This document shows positions 18,987-26,677 of a DNA stretch of 64,000 nt, piece after piece. How positions within the stretch are numbered: position 1 is the first letter of the stretch; the number at the start of each line of letters is the position of its first letter. The notes below the pieces were generated by a model, which did no database searches, was not told the DNA's origin, and saw only the letters and a program-made list of their open reading frames with translations. The translations under genes and the position numbers were made by a program. This DNA is from Actinophytocola xinjiangensis (GTDB taxonomy: Bacteria > Actinomycetota > Actinomycetes > Mycobacteriales > Pseudonocardiaceae): positions 103,459-167,458 of the forward strand of contig NZ_MSIF01000019.1 of assembly GCF_001921215.1 (NCBI RefSeq), written 5' to 3'.

Positions 18987-19027
18987 GTGGTGTCCTTCCC
19001 GGGTGGGGTTGCCGGGAAGGACACCAC
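18987..19027 (+). terminator. Perfect 16-bp-stem hairpin terminator
   Basis: A perfect inverted repeat with 16-bp arms (18987-19002 and 19012-19027; GTGGTGTCCTTCCCGG and its complement) and a 9-base loop lies three bases after the dehydrogenase stop. No T-tract follows. It should end the acyltransferase/dehydratase/dehydrogenase operon. The remaining bases to 19200 show no gene. Confidence 0.85.
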
Positions 19028-19200
19028 CGACGTCGAGCCGGTCCAACGGGGCGGTAGGACCATTCTCGGCTCGACCACACGACGTCGTGCTGGGGGGAGA
19101 GCACTGACGTCGGACGCACGTGAATCGGCCAGGGGGCATCCGTGCAACGGCCATCAGGTGAAGTGCGCACGAACGGTGTAGTTCGGTTACGCCGTACGGC

Positions 19201-20046
19201 CTAGCGTCCGGTCATCCCGTCCGGGTCGCCGCCGAAGTCGTCATCGTCGTCGTCGTCGCCACTGCCGCCGCTGTTGCCCCGGGAGGGCGTGGTCGACGGG
19301 TCCGGACTGCTGTACGAGGGCTTGCTCGGTTTGGACCTGCCCGTGGACGACGGGCGGTCGGAGGGCTGGGCGGCGTTCGGCGCGTCGTCATCGTCGGGGG
19401 CCGTGTTCGTCCGCCGGTCCTCGTCCTCGTCCTCGTCCTCGTCGGTGGTGCTGGTCGCCGGGGCGACGCTCGAGGTGTGCACACCGGCGTTGCGGGTGGC
19501 CTTCGACGAGCGTCCGGCCGGGCCGAGGCGTTCGCGCAGCTCGGCCACGTCCTCACGGATGCGTTCGGCGGTCGGCTCGTCGACCTTGTCGGCCAGGTGG
19601 TCGGCGTGGGCGAGCAGCCGGGTGGCGTCGGGGATGCGGCCCTGGTCGACGGCGGTCCTGGCGTCCCGCAGCGCGCCGTCGGCGCGTTCGAGGGCGACCC
19701 GGGACTCGGCGATACCGCCGAACACCAGCTCGGTCACCGGCCACAGTGGACTGTCAGGTCCGGCCTGGGCGGCGACGGCGGTCAGCCCACCGCAGGTCAC
19801 CACGAGCGCGGCGGCCACGGTCGCGCCGGCCCGGCGCCACCGCCCCCGGTCGCGCGACGGGCGGGCGACGGCGGCGGTCACCGCGTCCAGCAGCCGCTCG
19901 TCGGTCGGGCCGGCCGAGGGCATGGCCGAACGCCAGTGGAACAGCAGCCGCTCCACCTCGCCGCCGTCGACGGGTTCGCCGCGGCCGAGGCGGTCGAACA
20001 GTTCGTCGTCGCGGCGGGGGTCCCCGGGCGGGAGTCGGACACTCAC
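19201..20046 (-). CDS. rsdA: Anti-sigma-D factor RsdA-like membrane protein
   Basis: This 281-residue protein begins with DDELFDRLGRGEPVDGG and VERLLFHWR, matching the short sigma-D-binding motif of RsdA. A basic segment and one transmembrane helix (ATVAAALVVTCGGLTAVAA, about residues 75-93) follow. The extracytoplasmic part has a helical region (DARTAVDQGRIPDATRLLAH) and then a disordered tail with Asp/Glu and Asp runs encoded by short tandem repeats. The GTG at 20046 overlaps the sigma gene stop as GTGA, so the two are coupled. In mycobacteria RsdA is degraded by regulated proteolysis to free SigD; the same is inferred here. The gene symbol rests on motif and neighbour. Confidence 0.75.
   Translation of the reverse strand: MSVRLPPGDPRRDDELFDRLGRGEPVDGGEVERLLFHWRSAMPSAGPTDERLLDAVTAAVARPSRDRGRWRRAGATVAAALVVTCGGLTAVAAQAGPDSPLWPVTELVFGGIAESRVALERADGALRDARTAVDQGRIPDATRLLAHADHLADKVDEPTAERIREDVAELRERLGPAGRSSKATRNAGVHTSSVAPATSTTDEDEDEDEDRRTNTAPDDDDAPNAAQPSDRPSSTGRSKPSKPSYSSPDPSTTPSRGNSGGSGDDDDDDDFGGDPDGMTGR
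19417..19443. repeat. Hexanucleotide microsatellite (GTCCTC)4 inside the anti-sigma gene
   Basis: Four perfect GTCCTC units (19417-19440) plus a partial GTC encode an alternating Asp/Glu run on the minus strand. A second simple repeat of GTC-type triplets near 19239-19258 encodes a poly-Asp run close to the C-terminus. Changes in unit number would stay in frame. Confidence 0.8.
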
Positions 20047-20600
20047 ACGATCACCCCGTCGGTGGCGCGCACCCACTCGCGCAGGCGCGCGAGCGCGCGG
20101 GCCTGGGCCATCCGCACCGCCGCCGGGGTCTTGCCGATGACCGCGCCGACCTCCTCGGCCGACAGGCCGGCGGCCACCCGCAGCACGATGATCTCGCGCT
20201 GGGACTCGGTCAGGTCGTCCAGCAGCGGCAGCAGACGCCGGGACAGGTCGGCGTGCACGGCCTTGTCCTCGGGGCTCCACCGCTCGTCGGCGCGTTCGGG
20301 GATGGTCTCCACGGTGCGCAGTGCGGGCGCGCGGTGGGCGTCGGCGACCTTGTTGGCCGCGATCCGGTAGACGAACGCGGTGAACGGCAGGCCGCGGTCC
20401 TGGTAGCGGGGCAGCGCCTCGAACACGGCCAGGCAGACGTCCTGGGCGACGTCGTCGGGGGAGACGTCCCCACGGCCGAGCGAACCCAGGTGTGCCCAGC
20501 AGTAGCGGAGCACGCCGGGGCGGATCCGCGCGAGCAGCTGCGCGGCCGCGTCCGGCTCACCGCGCCGGGCACGCGTCGCGAGCTCGTTGTCGAGCGTCAC
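20043..20600 (-). CDS. sigD: RNA polymerase sigma factor, SigD-like (sigma-70 family, ECF-type)
   Basis: The 185-residue protein has sigma region 2 (LARIRPGVLRYCWAHLG, then DVAQDVCLAVFEALPRY and FVYRIAANKVADAHR) and region 4 (LTESQREIIVLRVAAGLSAEE, then TPAAVRMAQARALARLREW). Length and organisation fit mycobacterial SigD. It is followed immediately by an RsdA-like anti-sigma gene in the same orientation. SigD in mycobacteria is stringent- and stationary-phase related; that role here is inference. The start is a GTG at 20600. Confidence 0.85.
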   Translation of the reverse strand: MTLDNELATRARRGEPDAAAQLLARIRPGVLRYCWAHLGSLGRGDVSPDDVAQDVCLAVFEALPRYQDRGLPFTAFVYRIAANKVADAHRAPALRTVETIPERADERWSPEDKAVHADLSRRLLPLLDDLTESQREIIVLRVAAGLSAEEVGAVIGKTPAAVRMAQARALARLREWVRATDGVIV

Positions 20601-20663
20601 ACCTGGAGCCTAGCCAGGCGTGGCCGGCCTCCGGTAGCGACTCCCCGGGCTACGGTGTCCGGC

Positions 20664-21020
20664 GTGAGCGATTCGAATCACCCGTACAGCCCAGCGGTCG
20701 TGGCCGGCGGCCTGGTCTTCGTGTCCGGCTCGTTGCCGCTGCTGCCCGACGGCACGGTCGTCAAGGGCGGCCGGGCCGCCTTCGACGCGGCGGTCGAGAA
20801 CCTCAAGGAGCGGATGGCGCACGTCGGCGCCCGCCTGGAGGACATGGTCAAGCTGACCTACTTCGTCACCGACATCTCGTTGCGTGACGTGGCCAACGAC
20901 CAGTTCATCGACCTGTGGGCCCACCCCCGGCCGGCACGCACGGTCGTCGGTGTCGCCGAGCTGCCCTACGGGTGCGAGGTCGAGCTGGACGCGGTGGTCC
21001 GCGCCCCGGTCACGTCCTGA
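20664..21020 (+). CDS. RidA/YjgF family protein (enamine/imine deaminase-like)
   Basis: This 118-residue protein matches the RidA fold: YSPAVVAGGLVFVSGSLPL, then an AFDAAVENLKERMAHVGA helix, VKLTYFVTDI, and the C-terminal PARTVVGVAELPYGCEVELD. The conserved Arg (PARTVVG) that binds the imine carboxylate is present. RidA proteins hydrolyse reactive 2-aminoacrylate-type enamines from PLP enzymes. The GTG at 20664 follows the divergent sigma gene. The 3' end overlaps the convergent tyrosine-recombinase gene by 11 bp. Confidence 0.88.
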   Translation: MSDSNHPYSPAVVAGGLVFVSGSLPLLPDGTVVKGGRAAFDAAVENLKERMAHVGARLEDMVKLTYFVTDISLRDVANDQFIDLWAHPRPARTVVGVAELPYGCEVELDAVVRAPVTS

Positions 21021-22188
21021 GCGCGTCGCCGACCAGGTCGACGGCGCTGCGCCCGGGGTCGCGCGCGGCGTTGTTGTAGACCTGCTCGGTGGTGTCGACG
21101 CTGGTGTGTCCGACGTCGGCCTGGATGTGCACGAGCTGCGCGCCGGCCTCGACGGCGGTGGTGACGTAGAAGTGGCGCAGCGCGTGCGGGTGCATGGCGT
21201 CGGCGACGTCGCGCAGCGGTTCGCCGGCCGCGACGGCGATCCGGCGCAGCAGCTGCCACACGCCTTGGCGCTGGTAGCGCCCGCCGGTGCGGGTGATCAG
21301 CAGCGGGGCCGTGCGGTCCGGGGTGGCCGGGGCGGTCTCGGTACTGGTGTGGTCGCGTAGCCGCAGGTAGCCGAGCAGGGCGCGTTCGGCGGTCTCGTGC
21401 AGGTAGACGACGCGGTTCTTGCCGCCTTTGCCGCTGACCCGCAGCGCCCGGCGGCCCCGGGTGACGTGCAGGTCGTCGCGGTCCAGGGCGCACAGTTCGC
21501 TGACCCGCAGCCCGAGGGTGAACAGGCCGACGACGGCGGTGGCGCGGGCGGTGTCGAGCAGGCTGGCGCCCCGGCGGGTGGCCGACGCGGTGGCGAACAG
21601 CGCGCGGACCTGTCCGGTGGTGAGTACGACGGTGCTGGCGGTGCTGCCGGTCGGGGCGACCAGACCGAGCCGGCGGCGGTTGAGGGCGGCGGGGTTGCCG
21701 GCGGCCAGGCCGGTGTCGGCGAGGTGGGTGTAGAGGGCCTTGACGGTGGCGAGCATGCGGTCGCGGGTGGCGGGCGCGGCGCCGGCGGTGTCGAGGTCGG
21801 CGAGCCAGGTCTTGACGTGGGTGGCGGTGGCGGCCTGGGGGTCGATGCCCCGGCTGGCGCACCAGCGGAACCAGTGCAGTGGGCGGAACCGGCCACGGGG
21901 GGCCGGGGGTGGGGCGTGGGTGGCCGGTCGGGTCGCGGTGGTGACCAGGGCGGCGTAGGCGGTGATGGCGGCGGCCCAGTCGCCGTCGGGGGTGGTGATC
22001 CACTCGCGCAGGTCGGTGGGGCTGGTGGGTAGGCCCAGTCCTTCGGCGTAGGTGCGGCGGGTGGCGTGGTTGCCGTAGCCGCTGAGCCAGTCGGTGATCT
22101 CGCCCAGCAGCCGGTGTGGCTGCGCGACGGCGGGCCAGGGGCCCTGGTCGTCGGCCGGCACGAGGTCGTTTCCACCCAGGATCGTCAC
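21010..22188 (-). CDS. Tyrosine recombinase/integrase (XerC/D-like)
   Basis: This 392-residue protein has a SAM-like core-binding domain (about residues 100-170) and a catalytic domain with every active-site residue present: Arg228 (GLRVSEL), Lys254 or Lys257 (SGKGGKNR), His335-x-x-Arg338 (HPHALRHF), His361 (VGHTS) and the nucleophile Tyr371 (TTEQVYNN). An extra N-terminal 90 residues precede the usual core. No excisionase, relaxase or phage gene lies nearby, so it is not obviously part of a prophage or ICE. It shares an AT-rich 109-bp spacer containing a perfect inverted repeat with a divergent zinc-finger coiled-coil gene. The start is a GTG. Confidence 0.92.
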   Translation of the reverse strand: MTILGGNDLVPADDQGPWPAVAQPHRLLGEITDWLSGYGNHATRRTYAEGLGLPTSPTDLREWITTPDGDWAAAITAYAALVTTATRPATHAPPPAPRGRFRPLHWFRWCASRGIDPQAATATHVKTWLADLDTAGAAPATRDRMLATVKALYTHLADTGLAAGNPAALNRRRLGLVAPTGSTASTVVLTTGQVRALFATASATRRGASLLDTARATAVVGLFTLGLRVSELCALDRDDLHVTRGRRALRVSGKGGKNRVVYLHETAERALLGYLRLRDHTSTETAPATPDRTAPLLITRTGGRYQRQGVWQLLRRIAVAAGEPLRDVADAMHPHALRHFYVTTAVEAGAQLVHIQADVGHTSVDTTEQVYNNAARDPGRSAVDLVGDALRT

Positions 22189-22297
22189 GTCCCCCAGCTT
22201 AGCTACAAAAGCACAGTTCTGTAGCTAAGTTATGTTGAGGTTGAACAATCTCTAACCCGAGTTACGAGATATATAACCCTCTACTAGACTGTGGATC
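22189..22297. promoter_or_regulatory. AT-rich divergent spacer with perfect inverted repeat CTTAGCTACA-N12-TGTAGCTAAG
   Basis: This is one of the most AT-rich stretches in the window. It contains a perfect 10-bp inverted repeat at 22198-22207 and 22220-22229 with a 12-base spacer, 10 bases from the recombinase start. Two TAACCC direct repeats and ATATATA follow toward the coiled-coil gene. The repeat could be an operator for either divergent gene or recombinase core-type arms; the sequence alone does not decide. Confidence 0.6.
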
Positions 22298-23347
22298 ATG
22301 CTGGAAGTGCAGCTCGACGCGTCGGGATTGTGTGGGTTCAGTCGGTGCCGGGCCCCGTTGCCCGGGCCGGGGCCGAAAGGCGGCCGGCCGTTCGCCTACT
22401 GCCCCGACCGGGCCTGGCCCGGGGGCCGCACGTGCAAGCAGTTGGCGGCCGCGCAGGACGCGTTGGTGGAGGCACTCGGCGCGGAGACCACCCCGGTCAC
22501 CGACGCCACGTCGGGCTTCTCCGAGGCCGCGGGGCGGCTGGTCGACCCGCTGCGTGAACTGCTCACGCTCGCCGAGGCCCTCAAGGGCACGCTCGCCGAG
22601 GAGGTGACCTCGGCGACCGACCGGGCCACCGCCGCCGAGGCGCAGGCCGCCACGGAACGCGGCCTGCGGGAGGCGGCCGAGGACGAGACCCGGCAGGCCG
22701 TGGCGGCCGCCCAGGCCGCCGAGCAGTCGGCCACCGAGGCGATCACCGAGGCGAAGGCCGACGTCCGCCGGCACCGGGCGGTCCGCGACCAGGCCACCGC
22801 CGAGGCGAAGGAGGCCCGGGACGCGGCCAAGCAGGCGGAGCTGGCCAGGGCCCACGCCGAGGGCATCGCCGTGACGGAGGGACAGCGCGCCGAGGAGGCG
22901 TCGACGCGGCTGCGCGCCGTCCAGGAGGACGCCACCGCCCAGCGCGCCAGGGCCGAGGTCGCCGAGTCGGAGAACGCCCTGCTGCGGGCCAGGGTGGAGA
23001 CCGTCGAGGCCGAGGTCCGAACGGCCGCCGCGCGGGTCAGCGAGCTGCGCGCCGGGGCGGAGGCGGCCCAGGCCCAGCTGGTCCAGGTACGCGCCGGGGC
23101 ACAGGAGGCCGCCGGGCGCGCCGCGACCGAGCTGGAACAGCTCCGGGACCAGGTCACGCAGGCGCGGACCGAGCTGGCGCGGCGGCGCAGCGAGGCCGAC
23201 GGGGAGATCGGGCGGCTGCGGGAGCGGGCCGAGGCGGCCGTGACCGAGCTGCGGGGCCAGCAGCAGCGGCTGCGTGACGTGCTGGTCGAACCCGCGCCCG
23301 ACGAGGATCTGCGGACGCGGCTGCTGACGAGCCTGCTTCAGCCGTAG
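22298..23347 (+). CDS. Zinc-finger-like N-terminus plus long coiled-coil protein
   Basis: This 349-residue protein is of unrecognised function. Residues 12-46 hold four cysteines (Cys12, 17, 35, 46) around KGGRPFAYCPDRAW, like an FCS-type zinc finger. Residues about 90-330 form a nearly unbroken Ala/Glu/Arg/Gln-rich heptad coiled coil (for example AEAQAATERGLREAAEDE and ELEQLRDQVTQARTELARRR). A short C-terminal LLTSLLQP ends it. The layout of a small DNA-binding head and long alanine-rich coiled coil recalls plasmid KfrA proteins, but the head differs. It is divergent from the tyrosine recombinase. Its last ten bases overlap the convergent SDR gene. Confidence 0.8.
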   Translation: MLEVQLDASGLCGFSRCRAPLPGPGPKGGRPFAYCPDRAWPGGRTCKQLAAAQDALVEALGAETTPVTDATSGFSEAAGRLVDPLRELLTLAEALKGTLAEEVTSATDRATAAEAQAATERGLREAAEDETRQAVAAAQAAEQSATEAITEAKADVRRHRAVRDQATAEAKEARDAAKQAELARAHAEGIAVTEGQRAEEASTRLRAVQEDATAQRARAEVAESENALLRARVETVEAEVRTAAARVSELRAGAEAAQAQLVQVRAGAQEAAGRAATELEQLRDQVTQARTELARRRSEADGEIGRLRERAEAAVTELRGQQQRLRDVLVEPAPDEDLRTRLLTSLLQP

Positions 23348-23937
23348 GCGCGGACGATCCCGCCGGTCCGGTCGCCCTCGACGCAGTCGAGGTAGTGGGC
23401 GACCAGCTCGGGCATCCCGACCGGCCGCAGGCCGGCGAAGTCGAACGTGTCGACGGAGTCGGCCACCAGGGTCGGGCTGACGACGTTGACCCGCATCCCG
23501 GCCGGCAGCTCGATCGCCGCCGACAGGACGAAACTGTGCAGGGCGCCGCTGATCACACCGCCGCCCGTGACGCCCGGCCACGGCCGGTCGGCGAAGATCC
23601 CGGACGTCAGCGTGAACGACGCGCCGTCGGCACACTGGTGCTGGCCGGTGAGCACCAGGTCGACCTGGCCGAGGAACTTGGCCGCCAGGTTGTCCCGCAG
23701 GGCGTCCACGGTCAGCGTCCGGAACTCGTCGGGCGCGCCGTGCGCGGCGACGCACACCACGCCGTCGACCCGGCCCGCCGCCCGGTACAGGGCCTCGACG
23801 CTGGCGTGGTCGGTCAGGTCGACGCGAAGCTCACCGGTGGTCCGCCCGGCGGTGACAACGTTGTGGCCGCGGGCGCGGAGCACGGGCACGAGCCGCCGGC
23901 CGATGGTGCCGGCGCCGCCGACAACGACGATCCTCAC
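23338..23937 (-). CDS. Short-chain dehydrogenase/NAD(P)-binding protein
   Basis: The 199-residue protein has a Rossmann start RIVVVGGAGTIGRRLVPVL and the sequence order of compact SDRs (LRVDLTDHASVEALY, VCVAAHG, then MRVNVVSPT). The usual YxxxK is not visible where expected, and the protein is shorter than classical SDRs. Some such short enzymes act as NAD(P)-dependent reductases with unclear substrates. The GTG at 23937 overlaps the stop of the upstream XRE regulator (GTGA), so the two are one transcriptional unit. Confidence 0.8.
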   Translation of the reverse strand: MRIVVVGGAGTIGRRLVPVLRARGHNVVTAGRTTGELRVDLTDHASVEALYRAAGRVDGVVCVAAHGAPDEFRTLTVDALRDNLAAKFLGQVDLVLTGQHQCADGASFTLTSGIFADRPWPGVTGGGVISGALHSFVLSAAIELPAGMRVNVVSPTLVADSVDTFDFAGLRPVGMPELVAHYLDCVEGDRTGGIVRAYG

Positions 23938-24785
23938 GTGTTCTCCAACAGTCGCAGGGCGTCGGCGGACGGGCTGGCGGGCGGGGCGTGGAACAGACCG
24001 AGCCGCTGGTCGTCGTCGGGCAGGGTGACGGTCTCGTTGTGCAGGGTCAGCCGGCCGACAACCGAGTGGTCGAGTTCGCGCAGGTAGTAGGCGCAGGTGC
24101 GGACGGGTCGCCTGGCCCACAGGCGCGCGAACTCGGCGCTGTCGAGGGCCAGCTGGCCGACCAGCCGCTCCAGCCCGGGGTCGCCGGGGTGGCTGGCGGC
24201 GGCCTGGTGCAGGGCGGCGACCGTGACCTGGGCCTTGGCCGGCCAGTCGCGGTACAGGGCCCGGTGGTGCGGGTCGAGGAACAGCAGCCGGGCGAGGTTG
24301 GGCCGGTGCGGCGAGTCCGGGGCGGCGGCGTCGAGGTGCCCGGCCAGCAGGGCGTGCCCGAGCCGGTTCCAGCCGAGCACGTCGGTGCGGTGGTCGATGA
24401 CGATCGCGGCGGTGCCGGGCAGCGCGCCGAGCAGGTCCCGCACTGCCGGCCGCAGGACGGACCGCCGCACCGGCGGCCGGCTCGGCCGCCGGGGGGCGGC
24501 GAGTACCCGCAGGTGGTCGTGTTCGGCGGGGTCCAGGCGCAGGGCCGAGGCCAGCGCGTCGATGACGGCGTCCGACGCGCTGGCGCTCACCCCCTGTTCC
24601 AGGCGCGTGTAGTAGCCGAGGCTGACGCCGGCCAGGTCGGCCAGTTCCTCGCGGCGCAGGCCAGGGACGCGCCGGCGGGTCGTCCCGGGCGGGATGCCGG
24701 CCGTGTCCGGGGTGAGGCGTTCGCGCCGGCTGCGGAGGAAGCCGCCCAGGTCGGTGGCTGTGCTGATCACCTGACCATCGTCCAT
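23934..24785 (-). CDS. XRE-family transcriptional regulator with MmyB-like ligand domain
   Basis: The 283-residue protein has an N-terminal helix-turn-helix (about residues 13-75: LGGFLRSRRERL, REELADLAGVSLGYYTRLEQG). The C-terminal domain is of the MmyB type (TAAIVIDHRTDVLGWNRLGHALL, then FLDPHHRALYRDWP and LERLVGQLAL), a fold that binds fatty-acid-like ligands in some members. In actinomycetes these regulators usually sit beside the oxidoreductase gene they control, matching the coupled SDR gene here. The ATG is at 24785. Confidence 0.9.
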   Translation of the reverse strand: MDDGQVISTATDLGGFLRSRRERLTPDTAGIPPGTTRRRVPGLRREELADLAGVSLGYYTRLEQGVSASASDAVIDALASALRLDPAEHDHLRVLAAPRRPSRPPVRRSVLRPAVRDLLGALPGTAAIVIDHRTDVLGWNRLGHALLAGHLDAAAPDSPHRPNLARLLFLDPHHRALYRDWPAKAQVTVAALHQAAASHPGDPGLERLVGQLALDSAEFARLWARRPVRTCAYYLRELDHSVVGRLTLHNETVTLPDDDQRLGLFHAPPASPSADALRLLENT

Positions 24786-24812
24786 CGCGGCGGCGCCGTG
24801 AGCCTGCCCCTG

Positions 24813-25874
24813 TTACGGGTACTCGACCGTGGCGAGCGCGCTGGTGAGGTCGACGACGCTGTCCTCCAGGGCGGCGCTGCCGTGGTTGGCGACCAGGAAC
24901 ACCATGCGGCCCGAGCCCAGGAACCGGGCGTACGCGGCGTAGGACCAGCCGTTGCCGCCGGTGTGCGCGGCGACCCGGTCGTCGCCCAGCGCCAGCAGGC
25001 TCCAGCCGTAGCCGGCCTGGGAGTCCTCGCTGTCGACCCTGGGGGTGAACAGTCGTTCCTTGGCCCGGTCGTCGAGGATCGTGTCGCCGGTGAGGGCGAC
25101 GTGCAGGCGGTACAGGTCACGCGGTGTGCTGAGCAGTCCGCCGTTGCCGCGCAGGTTCCAGTACGGGCCGTCGGCCGCCCACGGGTGCTCGTAGGGCCTG
25201 CCCCGCGGTTGGCCGTGCTCGTCGTACTCGACGGCGACGCGGGTGGGGTCGCGGTCGGGCAGGACGTAGCCGGTGGCGGTCATGCCGGCGGGGGTGAACA
25301 GGTGCTCGGCGAGGAACCGTTCGTAGTCCTGGCCGCTGGCCTTCTCGATGATCGCGGCCAGCAGGCTGAACCCGACGTTGGAGTACCGGTACTCGCCGAC
25401 GGTCGTGAGCGGGGCGCGCAGCGCGGCGGCGATCATGTCGTCCCTGGTGAGCGGGTCGTAGTCGTCGCCGAGGGACTCGGGCAGGCCGGCGGTGTGGGTC
25501 AGCAGGTGGTGCACGGTGAGGTCGCGCTTGTCGGCGGGGACCGGGCCGAGGTGGGCCGAGATCGGGTCGTCGACGTCCAGGGCGCCCATGGCCTCCAGCT
25601 TGAGGATGGCGGTGCCGGTGATCGCCTTGGTGATCGAGCCGATGTCGTAGACGGTGTCGCAGCCCGACGGGGTCCGGGCCTCGCGGTCGGCGAAGCCGAG
25701 TCCACGGCAGGTCAGCAGGTCGGTTCCGTCGGCGAGGACCACGACGCCGTCGGTGCCCGAGGGCCAGTTCTCGTCGATGACCTGGTCGACCGGGGTGCCC
25801 CGGACGATCTGCTCCTTGGAGCAGGCGGCGGTCAGCACGAGCAGCAGGGCAGGCAGAAAGGTGCGGCGGAACAC
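24813..25874 (-). CDS. Serine hydrolase lipoprotein, class C beta-lactamase/DD-peptidase family
   Basis: The 353-residue protein has a lipoprotein signal (LTAAC, Cys18). Its penicillin-binding fold motifs are all present: SxxK at Ser80-Ile-Thr-Lys83, YSN at 164-166 and a C-terminal HTGGNGW. It is therefore a plausible active serine peptidase or esterase anchored outside the membrane. The GTG at 25874 has GGAG seven bases upstream. It sits 14 bp after the ABC-2 permease gene in the same operon, which suggests an envelope or resistance role. Antibiotic hydrolysis cannot be inferred from sequence. Confidence 0.88.
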   Translation of the reverse strand: MFRRTFLPALLLVLTAACSKEQIVRGTPVDQVIDENWPSGTDGVVVLADGTDLLTCRGLGFADREARTPSGCDTVYDIGSITKAITGTAILKLEAMGALDVDDPISAHLGPVPADKRDLTVHHLLTHTAGLPESLGDDYDPLTRDDMIAAALRAPLTTVGEYRYSNVGFSLLAAIIEKASGQDYERFLAEHLFTPAGMTATGYVLPDRDPTRVAVEYDEHGQPRGRPYEHPWAADGPYWNLRGNGGLLSTPRDLYRLHVALTGDTILDDRAKERLFTPRVDSEDSQAGYGWSLLALGDDRVAAHTGGNGWSYAAYARFLGSGRMVFLVANHGSAALEDSVVDLTSALATVEYP

Positions 25875-25888
25875 GGGAGATCTCCAGG

Positions 25889-26677
25889 TCACTGGTCGCG
25901 GCGGGTGAGCAGCCACCAGCCGGTCGCGACCGCCGCGGCGGCGTAGGCGGCCAGGACACCGACCCCGGCCCAGGGCGCGATCGGCAGCCGGTCGAGGGCG
26001 GTGGTGGCCTGGATGGCCAGCCCGGCGGTGGTGGGGGTGAGTCGGTCGAGGCGTTCGTGCCAGGTGGGGTCGCCGATCATGCTGACCAGCAGCGGGGTGA
26101 TCAGCAGGATCGACAGCACGGTGCTCAGCGCGGCGGCGGTGCCCCGCACGGCGGTGGCGATGCCGAGGGACAGCAGCGCGATCAGGGTCAGGTAGAGGAC
26201 GGTGCCGGTGGCCGCGCGCAGGGTGGCCGGGTCGGCCAGCGACAGTGGCTGGTAGCCGTTGTCCTCGGTGAAGCCCTTGCCGGGCAGGATGATCCGGCCG
26301 GCGAGCAGCGCGCCGAGCACCCCGACGGTGCCGGCGACGAACACGGTCGCGGTGACCACGGCGGCCTTGCCGGCCAGAATCTGGTGGCGGCGGGGGCGGG
26401 CGGCCAGGGTGGACCGGATGAGCCCGGTGCCGTACTCGCCGCCGATCACCCCGACGCCCAGCAGTACGGCCGCGATCTGGCCGAACCACACCCCGCTCAG
26501 GGCCAGTTCGGGGACGTCCTCCAGGCAGCCGGCCGGGGTCGGGCAGTTCGATGTGTCCACTGTGGACATCGTGGTCAGGCTGGCGGCCACGGTGAACACC
26601 GCGACCGCGACCGCCAGCCACCAGTTGGACCGCAGGGTGCGCAGCTTGGTCCACTCGGCGCGCAGCGCGTGCCTCAC
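25889..26677 (-). CDS. ABC-2 type transporter permease
   Basis: This 262-residue protein has six predicted membrane segments and the common actinobacterial ABC-2 start RAEWTKLRTLRSNWW. After the first helix comes a short extracytoplasmic loop with two Cys (NCPTPAGC), then GVIGGEYGTGLIRSTLAARPRR, a hallmark of these permeases. Its GTG overlaps the stop of the larger permease encoded upstream. It probably pairs with that permease and the ATPase at 28068-28979 as an exporter or envelope-stress transporter. Confidence 0.9.
   Translation of the reverse strand: MRHALRAEWTKLRTLRSNWWLAVAVAVFTVAASLTTMSTVDTSNCPTPAGCLEDVPELALSGVWFGQIAAVLLGVGVIGGEYGTGLIRSTLAARPRRHQILAGKAAVVTATVFVAGTVGVLGALLAGRIILPGKGFTEDNGYQPLSLADPATLRAATGTVLYLTLIALLSLGIATAVRGTAAALSTVLSILLITPLLVSMIGDPTWHERLDRLTPTTAGLAIQATTALDRLPIAPWAGVGVLAAYAAAAVATGWWLLTRRDQ

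Noticed and set aside
21010..22188. Recombinase as part of a prophage or ICE
   Set aside because: No phage structural, replication, relaxase or excisionase gene is seen around it, and the flanks are ordinary chromosomal genes.
22262..23755. Minus-strand open frame opposite the coiled-coil gene
   Set aside because: Composition is Gly/Leu/Arg low complexity typical of antisense to Glu/Ala-rich coiled coils; no motif and no Shine-Dalgarno.
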